Shown: positions 1-9,144, numbered from the stretch's first letter. The stretch is DNA of 64,000 bases from Haloquadratum walsbyi J07HQW1 (GCA_000415965.1 KE356560.1:1688808-1752807), one strand, 5' to 3'. A program made the numbers and translations. The notes: generated by a model not told the origin, from the sequence alone.

Positions 1-214
1 AACCAACTCTGGGCGAGGGCGTGAGCGTCCGACTCTGACAAACGAGAGGAGTACCGGGGGCTTGGCATCTTCTCGAAGAGATACCCATCGACCGGTCCCG
101 CACTCACCGATTCGAACGGTGTGGTGGCCTGGTAGTCTGTAAACCTGACATTCCCAACGCAGCGGTGCCGTGGGATTCCTCCCGCCTCCCGCCTTCAGGC
201 TGAGGAGGATGTCA
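1..214 (+). mobile_element. 3' end of a TnpB-type (IS200/IS605-like) element, copy alpha, cut by window edge
   Basis: This GC-rich non-coding stretch is shared with 11807-12060 (opposite strand) and, more divergently, with 30100-30377. Shared landmarks are CAACCAACTCTGGG near the start, AACGAGAGGAGT in the middle, and a terminal hairpin region (CCGCCTTCAGGC) ending in GAGGAGGATGTCAA. Such right ends belong to haloarchaeal IS1341/TnpB-type elements and their short derivatives (PATEs of Haloquadratum); that assignment is from memory. The transposase part would lie left of the window. Confidence 0.6.
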
Positions 215-745
215 ATCCTCACGGTCAGGTTCACGCACTGCTCCCTTTTGTTTGAGTTCAGCGAAGGACGCGAACACCCCTTCTGACCTGCGTATCGTTA
301 TTCGGTCGACTCTTGCTGTGTACAGATTCGCATTTCGTAGGTCGGTCTCAGTCAGGTCGACCTCAGAGAGGTCTGCCTTGGTGAGATCAGCATCAAAGAG
401 TTTAGCACCCGAGAGATCCGCTTTGGGGAGCTCAGCACCAGAAAGGTCGGCGTTCGAGAGATCAGCCCCGGAAAGGTCACTTCCAGGGAGCTCAGCACTT
501 GAGAGAGTCGCATTCGAGAGGTCAACACCAGAGAGGTCCGCCCCGGAGAGGTCCGCATCGTGGAGCTTTGCCCTTGAGAGATCGGCACCAGAGAGGTTTG
601 TCCCGGTAAGATCGGCGCTTGAGAGAGTTGCATTTGAGAGATCAGCCCCAGAGAGGTTCAGCCCTGAGCAATCAGCCTCTCGTCTAATATCAGTCTCATC
701 AATCGGGTCGTCTGAGTCGAGATTTACCACATAATAATTTACCAC
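212..745 (-). CDS. pentapeptide-repeat protein
   Basis: A 177-residue protein with about 24 uninterrupted A(D/N)LSx pentapeptides from roughly residue 25 to 145, predicted to fold as a right-handed quadrilateral beta-helix. It has an acidic N-terminal leader of about 24 residues and a basic C-terminal tail. No signal peptide or membrane segment is visible, so it is probably cytoplasmic. Family members range from gyrase-protecting DNA mimics to proteins of unknown role; nothing here decides between them. Its stop codon (212-214) lies inside the terminal bases of the mobile element copy that abuts it, so the present C-terminus may have been created by that insertion. The opposite strand also carries a long open frame, but it is only the mirror of the repeat. 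Confidence 0.85.
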   Translation of the reverse strand: MVNYYVVNLDSDDPIDETDIRREADCSGLNLSGADLSNATLSSADLTGTNLSGADLSRAKLHDADLSGADLSGVDLSNATLSSAELPGSDLSGADLSNADLSGAELPKADLSGAKLFDADLTKADLSEVDLTETDLRNANLYTARVDRITIRRSEGVFASFAELKQKGAVREPDRED

Positions 746-936
746 GGCGTCTGCAAAGTTTGTTGTGTCGCGGCAGCACCGGATGTCTCACTCTCCCGGC
801 TCTCGAAGAGATCACATGATGTTTATCATCATCTGAGTGAACGCTGGATGCGTAGTCTCATCAGTCATGGGAGAATTCGAAGAGCAACTGTAACAATATA
901 CGTGTGCGAATCAATGTTGATATTCTGTCAATAACA

Positions 937-1302
937 CTATTTAGGTAGCAATCCATCTGGCGCCTCCATGACTGTTGGTTTGTCAACCGGAGCGCTGCTT
1001 TTCACTGATTTCTCAAATGTTTCGTGAATCTCACGCGGTTCATCTGAGAGTTCGAGTTGAAGCATATCGGCAAGCCACTCGCAAAATTCTGTTTCGATGT
1101 GACCAAGACGTACTCCTTCTTCAGTTTGAATGAGTGTCACATACGTCTCGCCATCGGTATGATCTCCATCTGACGTTGAGTCCATCATGACAGTGACTTC
1201 ACCCGAGACTTGAGTCCCGTTAGCCCAGCACACGTTATCATCTGATTCGAATGTTTGTGTGTCATTCGCCGATGCCGGTGACATTACTGTGAGTTCAATC
1301 AT
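937..1302 (-). CDS. conserved-looking acidic hypothetical protein
   Basis: A 121-residue acidic protein that I do not recognise. It has no signal peptide, membrane segment or repeat. A segment rich in beta-prone residues (ETYVTLIQTEEGVRLGHIET, about residues 52-72) is followed by a likely helix. A TATA-like stretch lies about 27 bases upstream of the ATG (around 1325-1335), which fits a leaderless transcript. Acidic composition and this start context argue for a real gene. It stands alone, with no operon partner. Confidence 0.6.
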   Translation of the reverse strand: MIELTVMSPASANDTQTFESDDNVCWANGTQVSGEVTVMMDSTSDGDHTDGETYVTLIQTEEGVRLGHIETEFCEWLADMLQLELSDEPREIHETFEKSVKSSAPVDKPTVMEAPDGLLPK

Positions 1303-1943
1303 TAATATTATTTCGCCGTATCAACACATAAGTTTCGTTGTTAGCTGTCGTATCGTGGCACAGAGACTATGAAAATCACACTGCGAGTAAATCCTTGCGT
1401 GAGGAGTCTCAGCCCGCCCGTCTCTCATCCAGCGTATAAAATCACATCAGCGGTTGTATGGAATCAGCGGGCTCTTCGAGTATAACAGTCGTTGGCAATC
1501 TCACCAGTGTTTCTTTCCGAACCCACACTCAGACTGAGTTCACCTGGAGCGCCCGGTGACGCGTTCGGTTGCGACTCCGGAGACAGAAATCACAGTCCCA
1601 CCAACTGATAACCACAGTCGCAATCTATCACCGAGATTGAGCTGGTATACGAGTCGCCACAGACAAGACTACCTCACGGTGATGAGAGAGGTGGACAGAG
1701 CCGATACCCAATCACGCACTCGTTGGATGTTGAGAGCGTGATAATGGTCCATATCGAAGAAATTCATTGCAGATTATCTCCCTTCGGCAATTGCACCTGG
1801 CAGACGACATGACGCTTCGTAGTAACTCAGTGGAGTTGTGCCCGCTCGGCGAACAGTATCACAACTCAAAAAAAAGGACCGATGACGGTTGTTCGAGGCG
1901 AAAGCCCACAGCTCTAGCCGTGAGAAGAGATCAACTACAGTTG
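1303..1943. other. 641-base spacer holding a short derivative of a decayed element
   Basis: No convincing gene. Bases 1484-1612 are one of three copies of a 120-130-base sequence (see 5046-5175 and 29351-29469). Around 1855-1875 the 15-mer GAACAGTATCACAAC matches the far end of the longer copy at 3874-5330, so 1484-1880 looks like an internally deleted version of that element. Confidence 0.55.
1484..1612 (+). repeat. three-copy dispersed repeat, copy 1
   Basis: About 129 bases closely similar to 5046-5175 on the opposite strand and 29351-29469 on the same strand. Shared blocks include CCGAACCCACA and GGAGACAGAAATCACA or near variants. Read in one frame the copies give a related peptide ending near RRQKSQSHQL, so the repeat probably derives from a coding region. 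Confidence 0.75.
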
Positions 1944-2654
1944 TTAGAACAACCGAGAGAGAAATCCACCATCTGATTTGGGTTGTTGCTCTGAATGCTT
2001 TCCACCATCTGTTGAGACAGCATCTGCATTAACATTAGCCGTGGCTAGTCTGTCGACTACCTCCTCAGTCGTTGCAGTCTCGTGTGCGATGAATCCGAAA
2101 TTGGTATGCGCTGCTTCTAGAGCGTCGTGTCCGGCGGCCGCAGTCGCGTCTGTTACTGTGAGCACTTCGAATCCATTCTCGACAGCGTCGCGCAGATGCG
2201 ACTCGACACACAAATTCGCGCTCATCCCCGCGAGGACGAGGGTGTCAACCCCACGCTGACGAAGTTGTGTTCCAACGTCATTGCTCCAAAAGCCTGATAA
2301 CTGTTTGTGTGGCGAGAGCACGAACGTATTGTCATCCGGTTCCAACTCGGGGACAAAGTCACTCCCCTCGCTGTCGGCGTCAAACATCCGTGTGTCAAAC
2401 ATTATTTGATCGATCGTATTCAATTTCTCCCAGCTATCGAATTCGTCGTCAGTGTACTCGTGAGGAGAATAAAGCACCGGGACATCGCCTTCGCGTGCAG
2501 CATCACGTAACGTAACCAACTTCTCAACCACTGCATTCTCTTCGACTGTCTCTCCAACCTTATCCCACACGACGCTGTCCGGCTTCAAAAAGTCAATCTG
2601 TGGGTCTGTAATAAGGAGTGCTGTACTGTCTGTGTCAATTTCAACGGCTGACAT
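1944..2654 (-). CDS. isochorismatase-family (cysteine) hydrolase
   Basis: A 236-residue protein of the isochorismatase-like alpha/beta fold, which includes isochorismatases, nicotinamidases and N-carbamoyl amidases. The likely triad is visible: Asp17 in TDPQIDF, Lys117 in SPHKQLSGF, and Cys149 in MSANLCVESH. A GXXG-like loop before the cysteine is typical. The last 35 residues are a low-complexity polar tail ending in GGFLSRLF, beyond the usual domain. Substrate cannot be deduced: no neighbouring siderophore or NAD salvage genes are present. It stands alone; the next gene upstream is transcribed away from it after a long spacer. Soluble and cytoplasmic. Confidence 0.85.
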   Translation of the reverse strand: MSAVEIDTDSTALLITDPQIDFLKPDSVVWDKVGETVEENAVVEKLVTLRDAAREGDVPVLYSPHEYTDDEFDSWEKLNTIDQIMFDTRMFDADSEGSDFVPELEPDDNTFVLSPHKQLSGFWSNDVGTQLRQRGVDTLVLAGMSANLCVESHLRDAVENGFEVLTVTDATAAAGHDALEAAHTNFGFIAHETATTEEVVDRLATANVNADAVSTDGGKHSEQQPKSDGGFLSRLF

Positions 2655-3347
2655 ACAAGTTACCTCTCGTTACTTGATACGGGTTAGTAATGTAAAAGTC
2701 CGAGCTGAGAAGATAGATACCTCATAACCAATCGGTAATTCGGTTACTGAAACCGAAGGTAAAATCGCTGTCATCTGGGTTGGATATAAATCCAATATCA
2801 GTTTCTATAATTCGAATAAACTAGTGAGCATACTCTTTTTAACCTTGAAAATCGTCTTTCTTCACCTCAACAGATGACCCGTCAGCAATTGTGATGAGTG
2901 CCGAGCACATACTCAAACATAGACCAATTACTGTTATCCCTTGTCCTCGTCACTGAGACGCGAATACGGCATTTCCTCAGTTGAATCATCGACTCTCGAA
3001 GGAAACGACATTTCCATTCACCCGTGCGGTCCACCTGGATACGAAAGAGTTCTGTGACGGAACTCAACGCATTGGAACGCGCGTTCCTGGTCATAACCAG
3101 ACAGCAATCAGTGAAGATTAGTTTCTATACGACAGCATCCTTGAGACGAGAGAACGTACAAATGAAATATCCTTCGCGAGGAATCCTCGTCGATAGGCAG
3201 AAGAGCATCTCAATAGACGGGTGAGTGCTGAATGATCACGGAATTGTTTACCTATCGAGGTATCATGACATGTGCGAGCCTCGCTCTCGCCTATTTTGAG
3301 TTATTACTGATACAATCATAACGATTATTTACGCCTCTGCAGACACA
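2655..3347. other. 693-base spacer, no gene recognised
   Basis: Both strands contain only short open frames (up to about 70 codons) without recognisable sequence or clear start context. The left 200 bases are AT-rich; the remainder has mixed composition and may include decayed sequence. Confidence 0.4.
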
Positions 3348-3380
3348 GTTACAGTACGTAATGTACTATTGTATAGTAAC
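3348..3380. promoter_or_regulatory. imperfect palindrome at the HxlR-type regulator promoter (candidate operator)
   Basis: Bases 3348-3380 form an interrupted inverted repeat of the form GTTACnnTAC-N13-GTAnnGTAAC, with a smaller inner one (AGTAC/GTACT, 3353-3367). It directly precedes a TATA-like sequence (about 3381-3390) that lies some 25 bases before the GTG chosen as start. A symmetric site over the core promoter of a dimeric winged-helix regulator suggests autoregulation; that function is inferred. Confidence 0.5.
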
Positions 3381-3411
3381 CTTATTTACTACCCTGCACA
3401 AAGATAAAATC

Positions 3412-3783
3412 GTGACCGAACAAACGCGACTTCCAGTCTGGTGTGGTGGGGAGGAGTGGTGTCCAGTCACGTCAACAGCGACGTTAATCGGGCGAAAGTG
3501 GCATCCAGTAATCGTTGAACGACTCCTGGACGACGGACCGATGGGATTCAGTGAGCTCAAAGAAGCCGTCGACGGGATATCGAGTAAAGTGTTATCGGAT
3601 GTGGTTGAGGACTTAGAACAGAAGGAATTGCTTGATCGAGCAATCATCAGTGAAAAGCCGTTTCGTGTCCAATATTCGCTGACAGACCGTGGAGCTGACC
3701 TACGACCAGTCATTGAAGCGATGGACCGCTGGGGTCGTGATCATCTGCAGTCTGCCTCCGATGAGGAGGAGTCTATTGTCTAG
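3412..3783 (+). CDS. HxlR-family winged-helix transcriptional regulator
   Basis: A 123-residue DNA-binding protein with the HxlR layout: WCPVTSTATLIGRKW near the N-terminus, where most members have CPV...LIGGKW, then a winged helix ending in the wing around residues 60-85. HxlR proteins are usually dimers that respond to small molecules or oxidants through the N-terminal Cys; here there are two Cys (CGGEEWC). The frame is open upstream to an ATG at 3361, but that ATG overlaps a palindrome and lies before the TATA-like box; the GTG at 3412 fits a leaderless start. The gene is solitary, so its targets cannot be inferred beyond possible self-control. Confidence 0.8.
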   Translation: MTEQTRLPVWCGGEEWCPVTSTATLIGRKWHPVIVERLLDDGPMGFSELKEAVDGISSKVLSDVVEDLEQKELLDRAIISEKPFRVQYSLTDRGADLRPVIEAMDRWGRDHLQSASDEEESIV

Positions 3784-3873
3784 CAGTTATTGGCAATACG
3801 ATTTCTTTATTCAGTCTCCGATCTGAATTTTTTATGATTGATTCACCGAGATTCTGACGTATGCCTACGGTTC

Positions 3874-5330
3874 GATTCAGTCTTTCCTCTTTGGGTTGTG
3901 ATACTGTTCATCAACAGACTTCAGCCGCAGCTTTCCGAAGTTGTCTCGGGAGTGCGAACCGGTCCTCGTGAAACCGTTCTTCACAGTCCTCAGCGGGCAG
4001 TCCCCGAGGTACGTTACGATCTGTCTGTGTTCCACTGTCTCCAGTCTGAAGACCTCGCGCTGTTCAAGGATCTTCTTCTCGCAGAGCCGGAGGTCGTCGC
4101 GATTCTTAACCCACCGCAGTCACAGCACAGACCTGTCGGTCGCCTCTGGATATTCCGACGCCACCACGAACGGCATCACCAACTCGATGAGGCACATCCC
4201 TGCACCTTCGAGCCGGGAGTAATTCAGGATGGTTCGGTCTATCGTCTGCATGTACTTTCATTCGACCTCGCCGTAGCCGTAGTGACGCTTCCCACTGAAC
4301 TGAGGTCCGTCAACCACAGCCTCGCCAAGCGTGATCACCGCTGTATCATCGGCGTGTATGTAGGTGTGGACATCCCACTTCGTCGTCTGCTGCTGTTTTC
4401 GTTGGTCTTCTCGGCGACTTATATGGTCTCGTGAGCGAATGCTCAGTGACCAGCTTGAACACGGAGATTGTGCGTATTCAGCGCATTCCAAGCGCGCGTA
4501 TCCAGCAGCCACGGGTGCATCGCCTTCCGCTGGAAGAAAACATCGTCGGAGGCCTCCACGTCGGGCAGACCGCTCCCAATGTTAAGGCGGATGCCCGACT
4601 GCGTATCTTCTTCGGGGAACGGCCTGAACTGACCGGACAGGAAGACACCTCGTGGCTGGCGGAGAGCACCCTGTGCGTCTCGGGATCAAGATGCTGACCG
4701 AGAGCGTGTATGATGATGTTCCTACGTAGTACGGATGACCGATGCAGTCCATCCACAGCTCTCACAGGACTTGCTGAATCATCCTCATTGGTCTGGTCTC
4801 CATTCGGTGTAGTCATCGATTATGAGTCGGAAATTGGGGAACTTGTTCCCGGCTCGGTAGTTATCCAGCAGTGCCGCCACCAGCAACGTGTGGAACGCCA
4901 AACTCGTATACAGATTGTCAAGGCGACTGCCTCGGGGCTTTGATGTTGATGTGACCCCGAGGCAGGTTCACGGGTAGATACACCGAGTTGTTGAACGCGG
5001 CGGCGACATCGGACGCCAGCCATTGTTCGTGCGTTGTTTATGCGTACAGTTGGTGGGACTGTGACTTCTATCTCCGAAGTTGCAACCGAACGCGTCACCG
5101 GGCGTTCTAGGTGAACTCAGTCTGAGTGTGGGTGTGGGTTCGGAGAGACACGTGATCATATTGCCAACGATTGTTAATGACGACGAGGTCCGTCACCTCG
5201 TTTTCGGTTGTCGCTCGGGAGAACTCGCCGGGGTCGTAGGCTGCCTCACCAGTCAGCAGCGAGAGCCGGTAGTGGCAATCGTGAGTCGGGACGGTCTGTT
5301 CCTGCTTTTGTTGAGGACGCGAGACAGCAG
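3874..5330 (-). pseudogene. decayed long gene of unknown family, probably from a mobile element
   Basis: Reading the minus strand from about 5330 down to 3874 gives long coherent stretches in switching frames: one through the repeat at 5046-5175, one containing NFRLIIDDYTEW, one containing PWLLDTRAWNALNTHNLRVQ, and a final frame from about 4512 to 3874. The final frame contains FSGKRHYGYGEV and KKILEQREVFRLETVEHRQ, is broken by two in-frame TGA codons (near 4258 and 4123), and ends in DEQYHNPKRKD. That implies roughly 450-480 original codons with at least three frameshifts. Composition looks GC-richer than the neighbours, suggesting transfer. I do not recognise the family. Shortened copies at 1484-1880 and 29351-29512 suggest a transposable origin. 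Confidence 0.5.
5046..5175 (-). repeat. three-copy dispersed repeat, copy 2 (within the long decayed gene)
   Basis: Same 120-130-base sequence as 1484-1612 and 29351-29469, here inside the longest version of the element. The translated core reads NNRWQYDHVSLRTH and continues to QKSQSHQL. Confidence 0.75.
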
Positions 5331-5929
5331 TGAGACTGTCCGCTTCGGAATATTCGTTTGATATTGATATTCTGCTGTCTTGTCTTTGTCTTACTGCCGA
5401 CCGATAGGATCCTCAGACCCTCTCGTGAGTATATTCGATCAGACTGACTGGAAAATACACATCGTCTAACGATATATTCTTTTTCAGATAACTTACATAG
5501 ATGTTTCGTGATCGTATCAAATAGTATGTCGCCAATCCAGATGTATTCGAGAAAGACATCGCTATCGCCATTGAGACAGCAGGACCAAATCATCGTTTTG
5601 CTCAGTCGGCAGTTATCGGGAGTGACAGCTACTGCATCCGCTGATACCACGAACCCGCCTCTGACAGCGTGAGACTATAGAGCGTAGACTTCTTTCGATG
5701 TCGCTCTGCGTTTACTAGCTAAGACCGGTTTATAATCGCGCTGAGACGTCATTATCAAACGGTGAAGTCCAGCAGTGAACCCACCCGAGGACGGTCGCAT
5801 TATCTGAGACAAGATGTGAAACGGCTTCTGCACCCCCGTTGTTCAGAAACTCAAAATGCAGAGAATCGTATCGTCGTCTTGTTTGCTTCCTCCGGTCGCT
5901 ACTTGAACACGGGAGTGAGCCTCGATAGA
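5331..5929. other. 599-base spacer, no gene recognised
   Basis: The minus strand carries a 134-codon open frame over part of this spacer, overlapping the decayed gene. Its first half looks protein-like (DSDVFLEYIWIGDILFD), but no start context or family is recognisable. I treat it as undetermined, possibly another relic. Confidence 0.35.
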
Positions 5930-6664
5930 TTATATATCGATGTCGATATTACCGCCATCATCGCCACTCGCTCCACTAAACGGCATGTCTTCGGTAAGTT
6001 GTGTCACAAACCCATCATAATTCCGGGTTTGCGTGAATACAACACCAGGACCAGTGAAATCCATCACAAGTCCTTCACCGCTTAGGACAGTCTCTTTTAA
6101 TCCGCCGACACGGCGAGTCTCATAGTCCATATCTGCATTCCACGCGACAATATGCCCCGAGTCAACGGTGAGGGTTTCATCGCGTTGGATTTCTTTTCGA
6201 TCGATTCCACCGAAACTGCCGATAAACAATACACCACTACCATGTGCTTTGATCAGTGAAATACCTTCACCACCGAGTAATGTGTCAAGCCCACCTAGTT
6301 CCGAGTCGATGCTGACATCGGTTCCGCATCCGATATATGCTCCACCTTGCAGGTATAATTCATCGCGGTCTAATGTGAGTGCAGTCACGTCACCTGGTGT
6401 CGATGGTGCTAGCTCAACCGTTCCCTGCCCGCCTTCTGATGTAAAGCGATTTCTAAACAGCGATTCATCACCTAAGACCGAATCTTTAAGCGATGAAAAC
6501 ATTCCTTCATCTTCATCACCAATTCCCGTTTCAAGCCTGATTTCTTCGGAGTGTGAGACCATTGCGCCTGCTTCGGACGTCACCGTCTCGCCGCGTTCTA
6601 ATGTGACTTCCACAACTGTGTATGCCGGGCTCTGTCGTAACTCGTACTGCATATCTTGCTTCAT
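5930..6664 (-). CDS. AIM24 / TIGR00266 family protein
   Basis: A 244-residue all-beta protein of the AIM24 (TIGR00266) family, built of internally repeated beta-helical units. Family hallmarks are visible: the opening with YELRQSPAYTVVEVTLERGE, the GAMVSHS segment, the glycine-rich GSFGGI region and the late VDSGHIVAWNADMDYE segment. Function is unknown in prokaryotes; the mitochondrial relative affects inner-membrane organisation. The C-terminal tail is acidic and glycine-rich. There is no signal peptide. A TATA-like CTTATATT at about 6682-6690 lies some 25 bases before the ATG, fitting a leaderless message. It is a single-gene unit. Confidence 0.85.
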   Translation of the reverse strand: MKQDMQYELRQSPAYTVVEVTLERGETVTSEAGAMVSHSEEIRLETGIGDEDEGMFSSLKDSVLGDESLFRNRFTSEGGQGTVELAPSTPGDVTALTLDRDELYLQGGAYIGCGTDVSIDSELGGLDTLLGGEGISLIKAHGSGVLFIGSFGGIDRKEIQRDETLTVDSGHIVAWNADMDYETRRVGGLKETVLSGEGLVMDFTGPGVVFTQTRNYDGFVTQLTEDMPFSGASGDDGGNIDIDI

Positions 6665-7471
6665 TCTCCGCTAAAATAAAAAATATAAGCTTGATTTCAC
6701 GTTGAGACACGCTTGACGGTGCTGTGAGTGCTTTAGTTGATCATCGCCGCTTCGCTCCCTTTTTAACGTATCTAAGCGAGACATCGCCGTTGTCGTCAAA
6801 ATAATAAATTCAGACCTTTCCTGTGGTAGTTATAACTGGATATCGCTCATTTCATTTATATCAGTAAGATCAATTATAATGACAATAATAATTATGAATC
6901 TGAACCATGAGAGATTAAATGGAATAATGCTTGTATGTATGCCCTGGAGAAGCGATTGATAGAAGTACCTGTCAGATTTCGGTCACCCCCGTCTCAACGT
7001 CGGAGGGAGCTATCTGTCCTGGCTGTGGGGAATCAATTGAGTAACCACTGGATGGAGTGCCCCCATGAGCGTATTCTCACATGAATGACTGTCATACCGC
7101 CGTCACATATCTCTATAGAGGATAACTCACTCATAGCGTGATGATAAGACCCGATAGTCAAAATTATGATATAAAGTAAGTGATAAAAAGAACATTATGT
7201 AATCATTCAAATTATGTTATTGTATATAATGGTTCATCAGTCGTCGAGCGTTAATCATCAACAATCAATACTATCGACATGTGCAATATTCGAGAGAAGA
7301 AATAATACTGATCAATATATACTCTCGATACCGATCTATAGTGCACTTACAAGAAGTTAAGATATCAGGCTAACGAATACTCACATATTGAAGCTTGAGT
7401 AGACTAACTTATAATCAGTTTACGAACGGGCTGGGTCAACAGTAACTCCTCACTCTCACTCTCACTGTAGC
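6665..7471. other. 807-base AT-rich spacer
   Basis: Very AT-rich at 6820-6920 and 7150-7400, with no long frames. Around 6975-7050 one plus-strand frame reads like a zinc-ribbon fragment (CPGCGESIE) between stops, possibly the relic of a small gene. A TATA-like CTTATAATCA at 7409-7418 probably serves the next gene. Confidence 0.4.
7449..7466. repeat. three tandem CTCACT hexamers before a start codon
   Basis: Three perfect copies of CTCACT end six bases before the ATG of the following membrane-protein gene, within its presumed leader of about 33 bases. A change in copy number would alter leader length without changing the protein. Confidence 0.7.
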
Positions 7472-8539
7472 ATGACAGAACCAGATAGTGTGTCGATACG
7501 CTTGCTGAATATCCGTAATCGATGGTCCCAAATTTTGGGGTGTATATTCATTGGTGTCATTTTTGCTGTAGGGTATACCTGGCTTATCGGTCCGAGTGCA
7601 CTGTGGCAGGCGTTGACGAGCGTTTCGTCCTGGCAATTTGGATTCTTACTTCTGATTAGTACTGTTCCGATGATCCTGTGGGGGAGTGGCTTCTACGTTA
7701 TTCTTCGCCGACTTGGACATGCAGGAAGTTTTGTTGTCTCAATATTACTCATGAATGCATCGGGATTTCTCAACACCATCACACCGTTTGGACAACTTGG
7801 CGGGAATCCCCCCGCTGCGCTGTTAATTAAACGAGCACTTGGGACTGATTTTGAAACAGCATTGGCAGCAATCGGGGTAATAAATGCAACAAATCGTCTT
7901 GCATCGCTGTTTTTAGGCTTTCTTGCTGCGAGTTACTTGGGATGGCAACTCGTTGTTGAACGGGCATTTAATACGGCAATTTTCACACTCACTGGTGTCA
8001 TAGTCGCCGCCGTGTTTGCGGTCGGATTTTTATGGCAGTATCGATACATGCTTGTTGATTACAGTAGTTGGGTGCTCTCAATTATATCGAAACCGCTTGA
8101 TTATCTCCCGCGGATTACCGCTCCATCACAACAACGGTTTCAGCAGCATGGAGTGCAGTTTATTGAGGCACTAGAGTTGCTCGCAACTGCGCCAGCACAG
8201 CTAGCGCTTGTATTTGGGTTGTGCATGGCTGGACAGATTTTCATTGCGGGAATTCTCTGGGCAGCACTCACAGCGCTTGGTGCTGAGTCATTATTTGTAA
8301 CGGTCTTACTCGTTATTCCAATCGCCAAACTCGGTGCAGTTGCACCAACACCAGGCGGTCTTGGAGCCGCAGAAACAATATTGACCGGAGCGCTCGTGAC
8401 TATGACAGGTATGTCTTCAGCAGTTGCTGGCGCGGCGGCACTACTATATCGTGCGAGTGCGTTTTGGATTCCAGCACTCAGTGGTGGATTCATTACCGCG
8501 TGGTATCTGACGCACAAGTCTGCATCTCAAAAGACATGA
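7472..8539 (+). CDS. UPF0104 / lysylphosphatidylglycerol-synthase-type membrane protein (flippase-like)
   Basis: A 355-residue integral membrane protein with about eight hydrophobic helices. It shows the signatures of the UPF0104 / YbhN family: NTITPFGQLGGNPPAALLIK in the middle and APTPGGLGAAE near the C-terminus. This family corresponds to the lipid-flipping half of bacterial MprF and is often linked to cell-envelope lipid or polyprenyl handling; the archaeal substrate is not known. No synthase domain is attached. The start is supported by a TATA-like box near 7409-7418 with a short leader. It is followed by a convergent NikR-like gene, so it is probably monocistronic. Confidence 0.85.
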   Translation: MTEPDSVSIRLLNIRNRWSQILGCIFIGVIFAVGYTWLIGPSALWQALTSVSSWQFGFLLLISTVPMILWGSGFYVILRRLGHAGSFVVSILLMNASGFLNTITPFGQLGGNPPAALLIKRALGTDFETALAAIGVINATNRLASLFLGFLAASYLGWQLVVERAFNTAIFTLTGVIVAAVFAVGFLWQYRYMLVDYSSWVLSIISKPLDYLPRITAPSQQRFQQHGVQFIEALELLATAPAQLALVFGLCMAGQIFIAGILWAALTALGAESLFVTVLLVIPIAKLGAVAPTPGGLGAAETILTGALVTMTGMSSAVAGAAALLYRASAFWIPALSGGFITAWYLTHKSASQKT

Positions 8540-8564
8540 TCTGAATACCTTGCAGCGCTGCGAT

Positions 8565-8582
8565 ATCGATATTTATATCGAT
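8565..8582. terminator. perfect inverted repeat between convergent genes
   Basis: ATCGATA and TATCGAT separated by four bases, just after the membrane-protein gene and before the 3' end of the convergent NikR-like gene. Position suggests a transcript-end hairpin, though no long T-run follows. Confidence 0.35.
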
Positions 8583-8715
8583 GATACTCGTTGCATATCC
8601 TCAGAGCGCCCACCTAGTATAAAATAGCTGAAAGGACAGCTCACGATCAATCGAAATCAGCAACGGAGCAAGCGAGTAGACTGAGACTGAAGACGATACT
8701 CAATAAATACGTCCT

Positions 8716-9144
8716 CTACGTCATTTCTGCAAGCGGACCAAAGTCATCAACCGGCAACACGGAGTAATCAATCGTGAGCGTATTCTTTGTGGCGCGAATC
8801 TTGCCGACGAATGTCGAGATCGTCTCGAGTGACCCCTCAAGAACGAATAATTCCATGCAGTGATGACCGCCAACATGACTATGAAAGTTTGAGGCGACGA
8901 TATCCTCGTGTTCATGTCGAAGGTGCATCATTTTCTCCTCAACATTCGTTGTTTCATAGTCAAACACAACCGTCACGATACCCATTAATTCACGATCTTC
9001 GAGTCGTTTATCCTCAAATTCCTCTAATAGATTCCGACTCGCTTCTCGAAACACCTCACTTCGACCTGTATAGCCGTGATCATCAGCAAACTGATCAATT
9101 CGCTCAAGCAATTCCTCAGGCATTGAGACGCTGACAACGCTCAT
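8716..9144 (-). CDS. nikR: NikR-like nickel-responsive transcriptional regulator
   Basis: A 142-residue protein with an N-terminal ribbon-helix-helix ([20 protein letters not shown], about residues 5-45) and a C-terminal ACT-like metal-binding domain. The NikR nickel ligands align well: His77, His88, His90 and Cys96 within [20 protein letters not shown]. Their spacing (11, 2, 6) matches the Escherichia coli set H76, H87, H89, C95. NikR normally represses nickel uptake genes when nickel is plentiful. No nickel transporter or urease gene lies nearby, so its targets are elsewhere. The frame extends 23 codons upstream, but a TATA-like CTTAATATT lies about 25 bases before the ATG at 9144, which I chose as a leaderless start. 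Confidence 0.85.
   Translation of the reverse strand: MSVVSVSMPEELLERIDQFADDHGYTGRSEVFREASRNLLEEFEDKRLEDRELMGIVTVVFDYETTNVEEKMMHLRHEHEDIVASNFHSHVGGHHCMELFVLEGSLETISTFVGKIRATKNTLTIDYSVLPVDDFGPLAEMT

Noticed and set aside
252-734. 160-codon plus-strand frame opposite the pentapeptide-repeat gene
   Set aside because: Its Arg/Ser-rich repeated composition is the mirror of the pentapeptide repeat; no start context and not acidic.
790-850. Palindrome ATGAT/ATCAT resembling the left end of element beta
   Set aside because: Arms are shorter, the flanking bases differ, and no right end lies at the expected distance and orientation.
8140-8517. 125-codon minus-strand frame opposite the UPF0104-type gene
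   Set aside because: Shadow of an established coding region.
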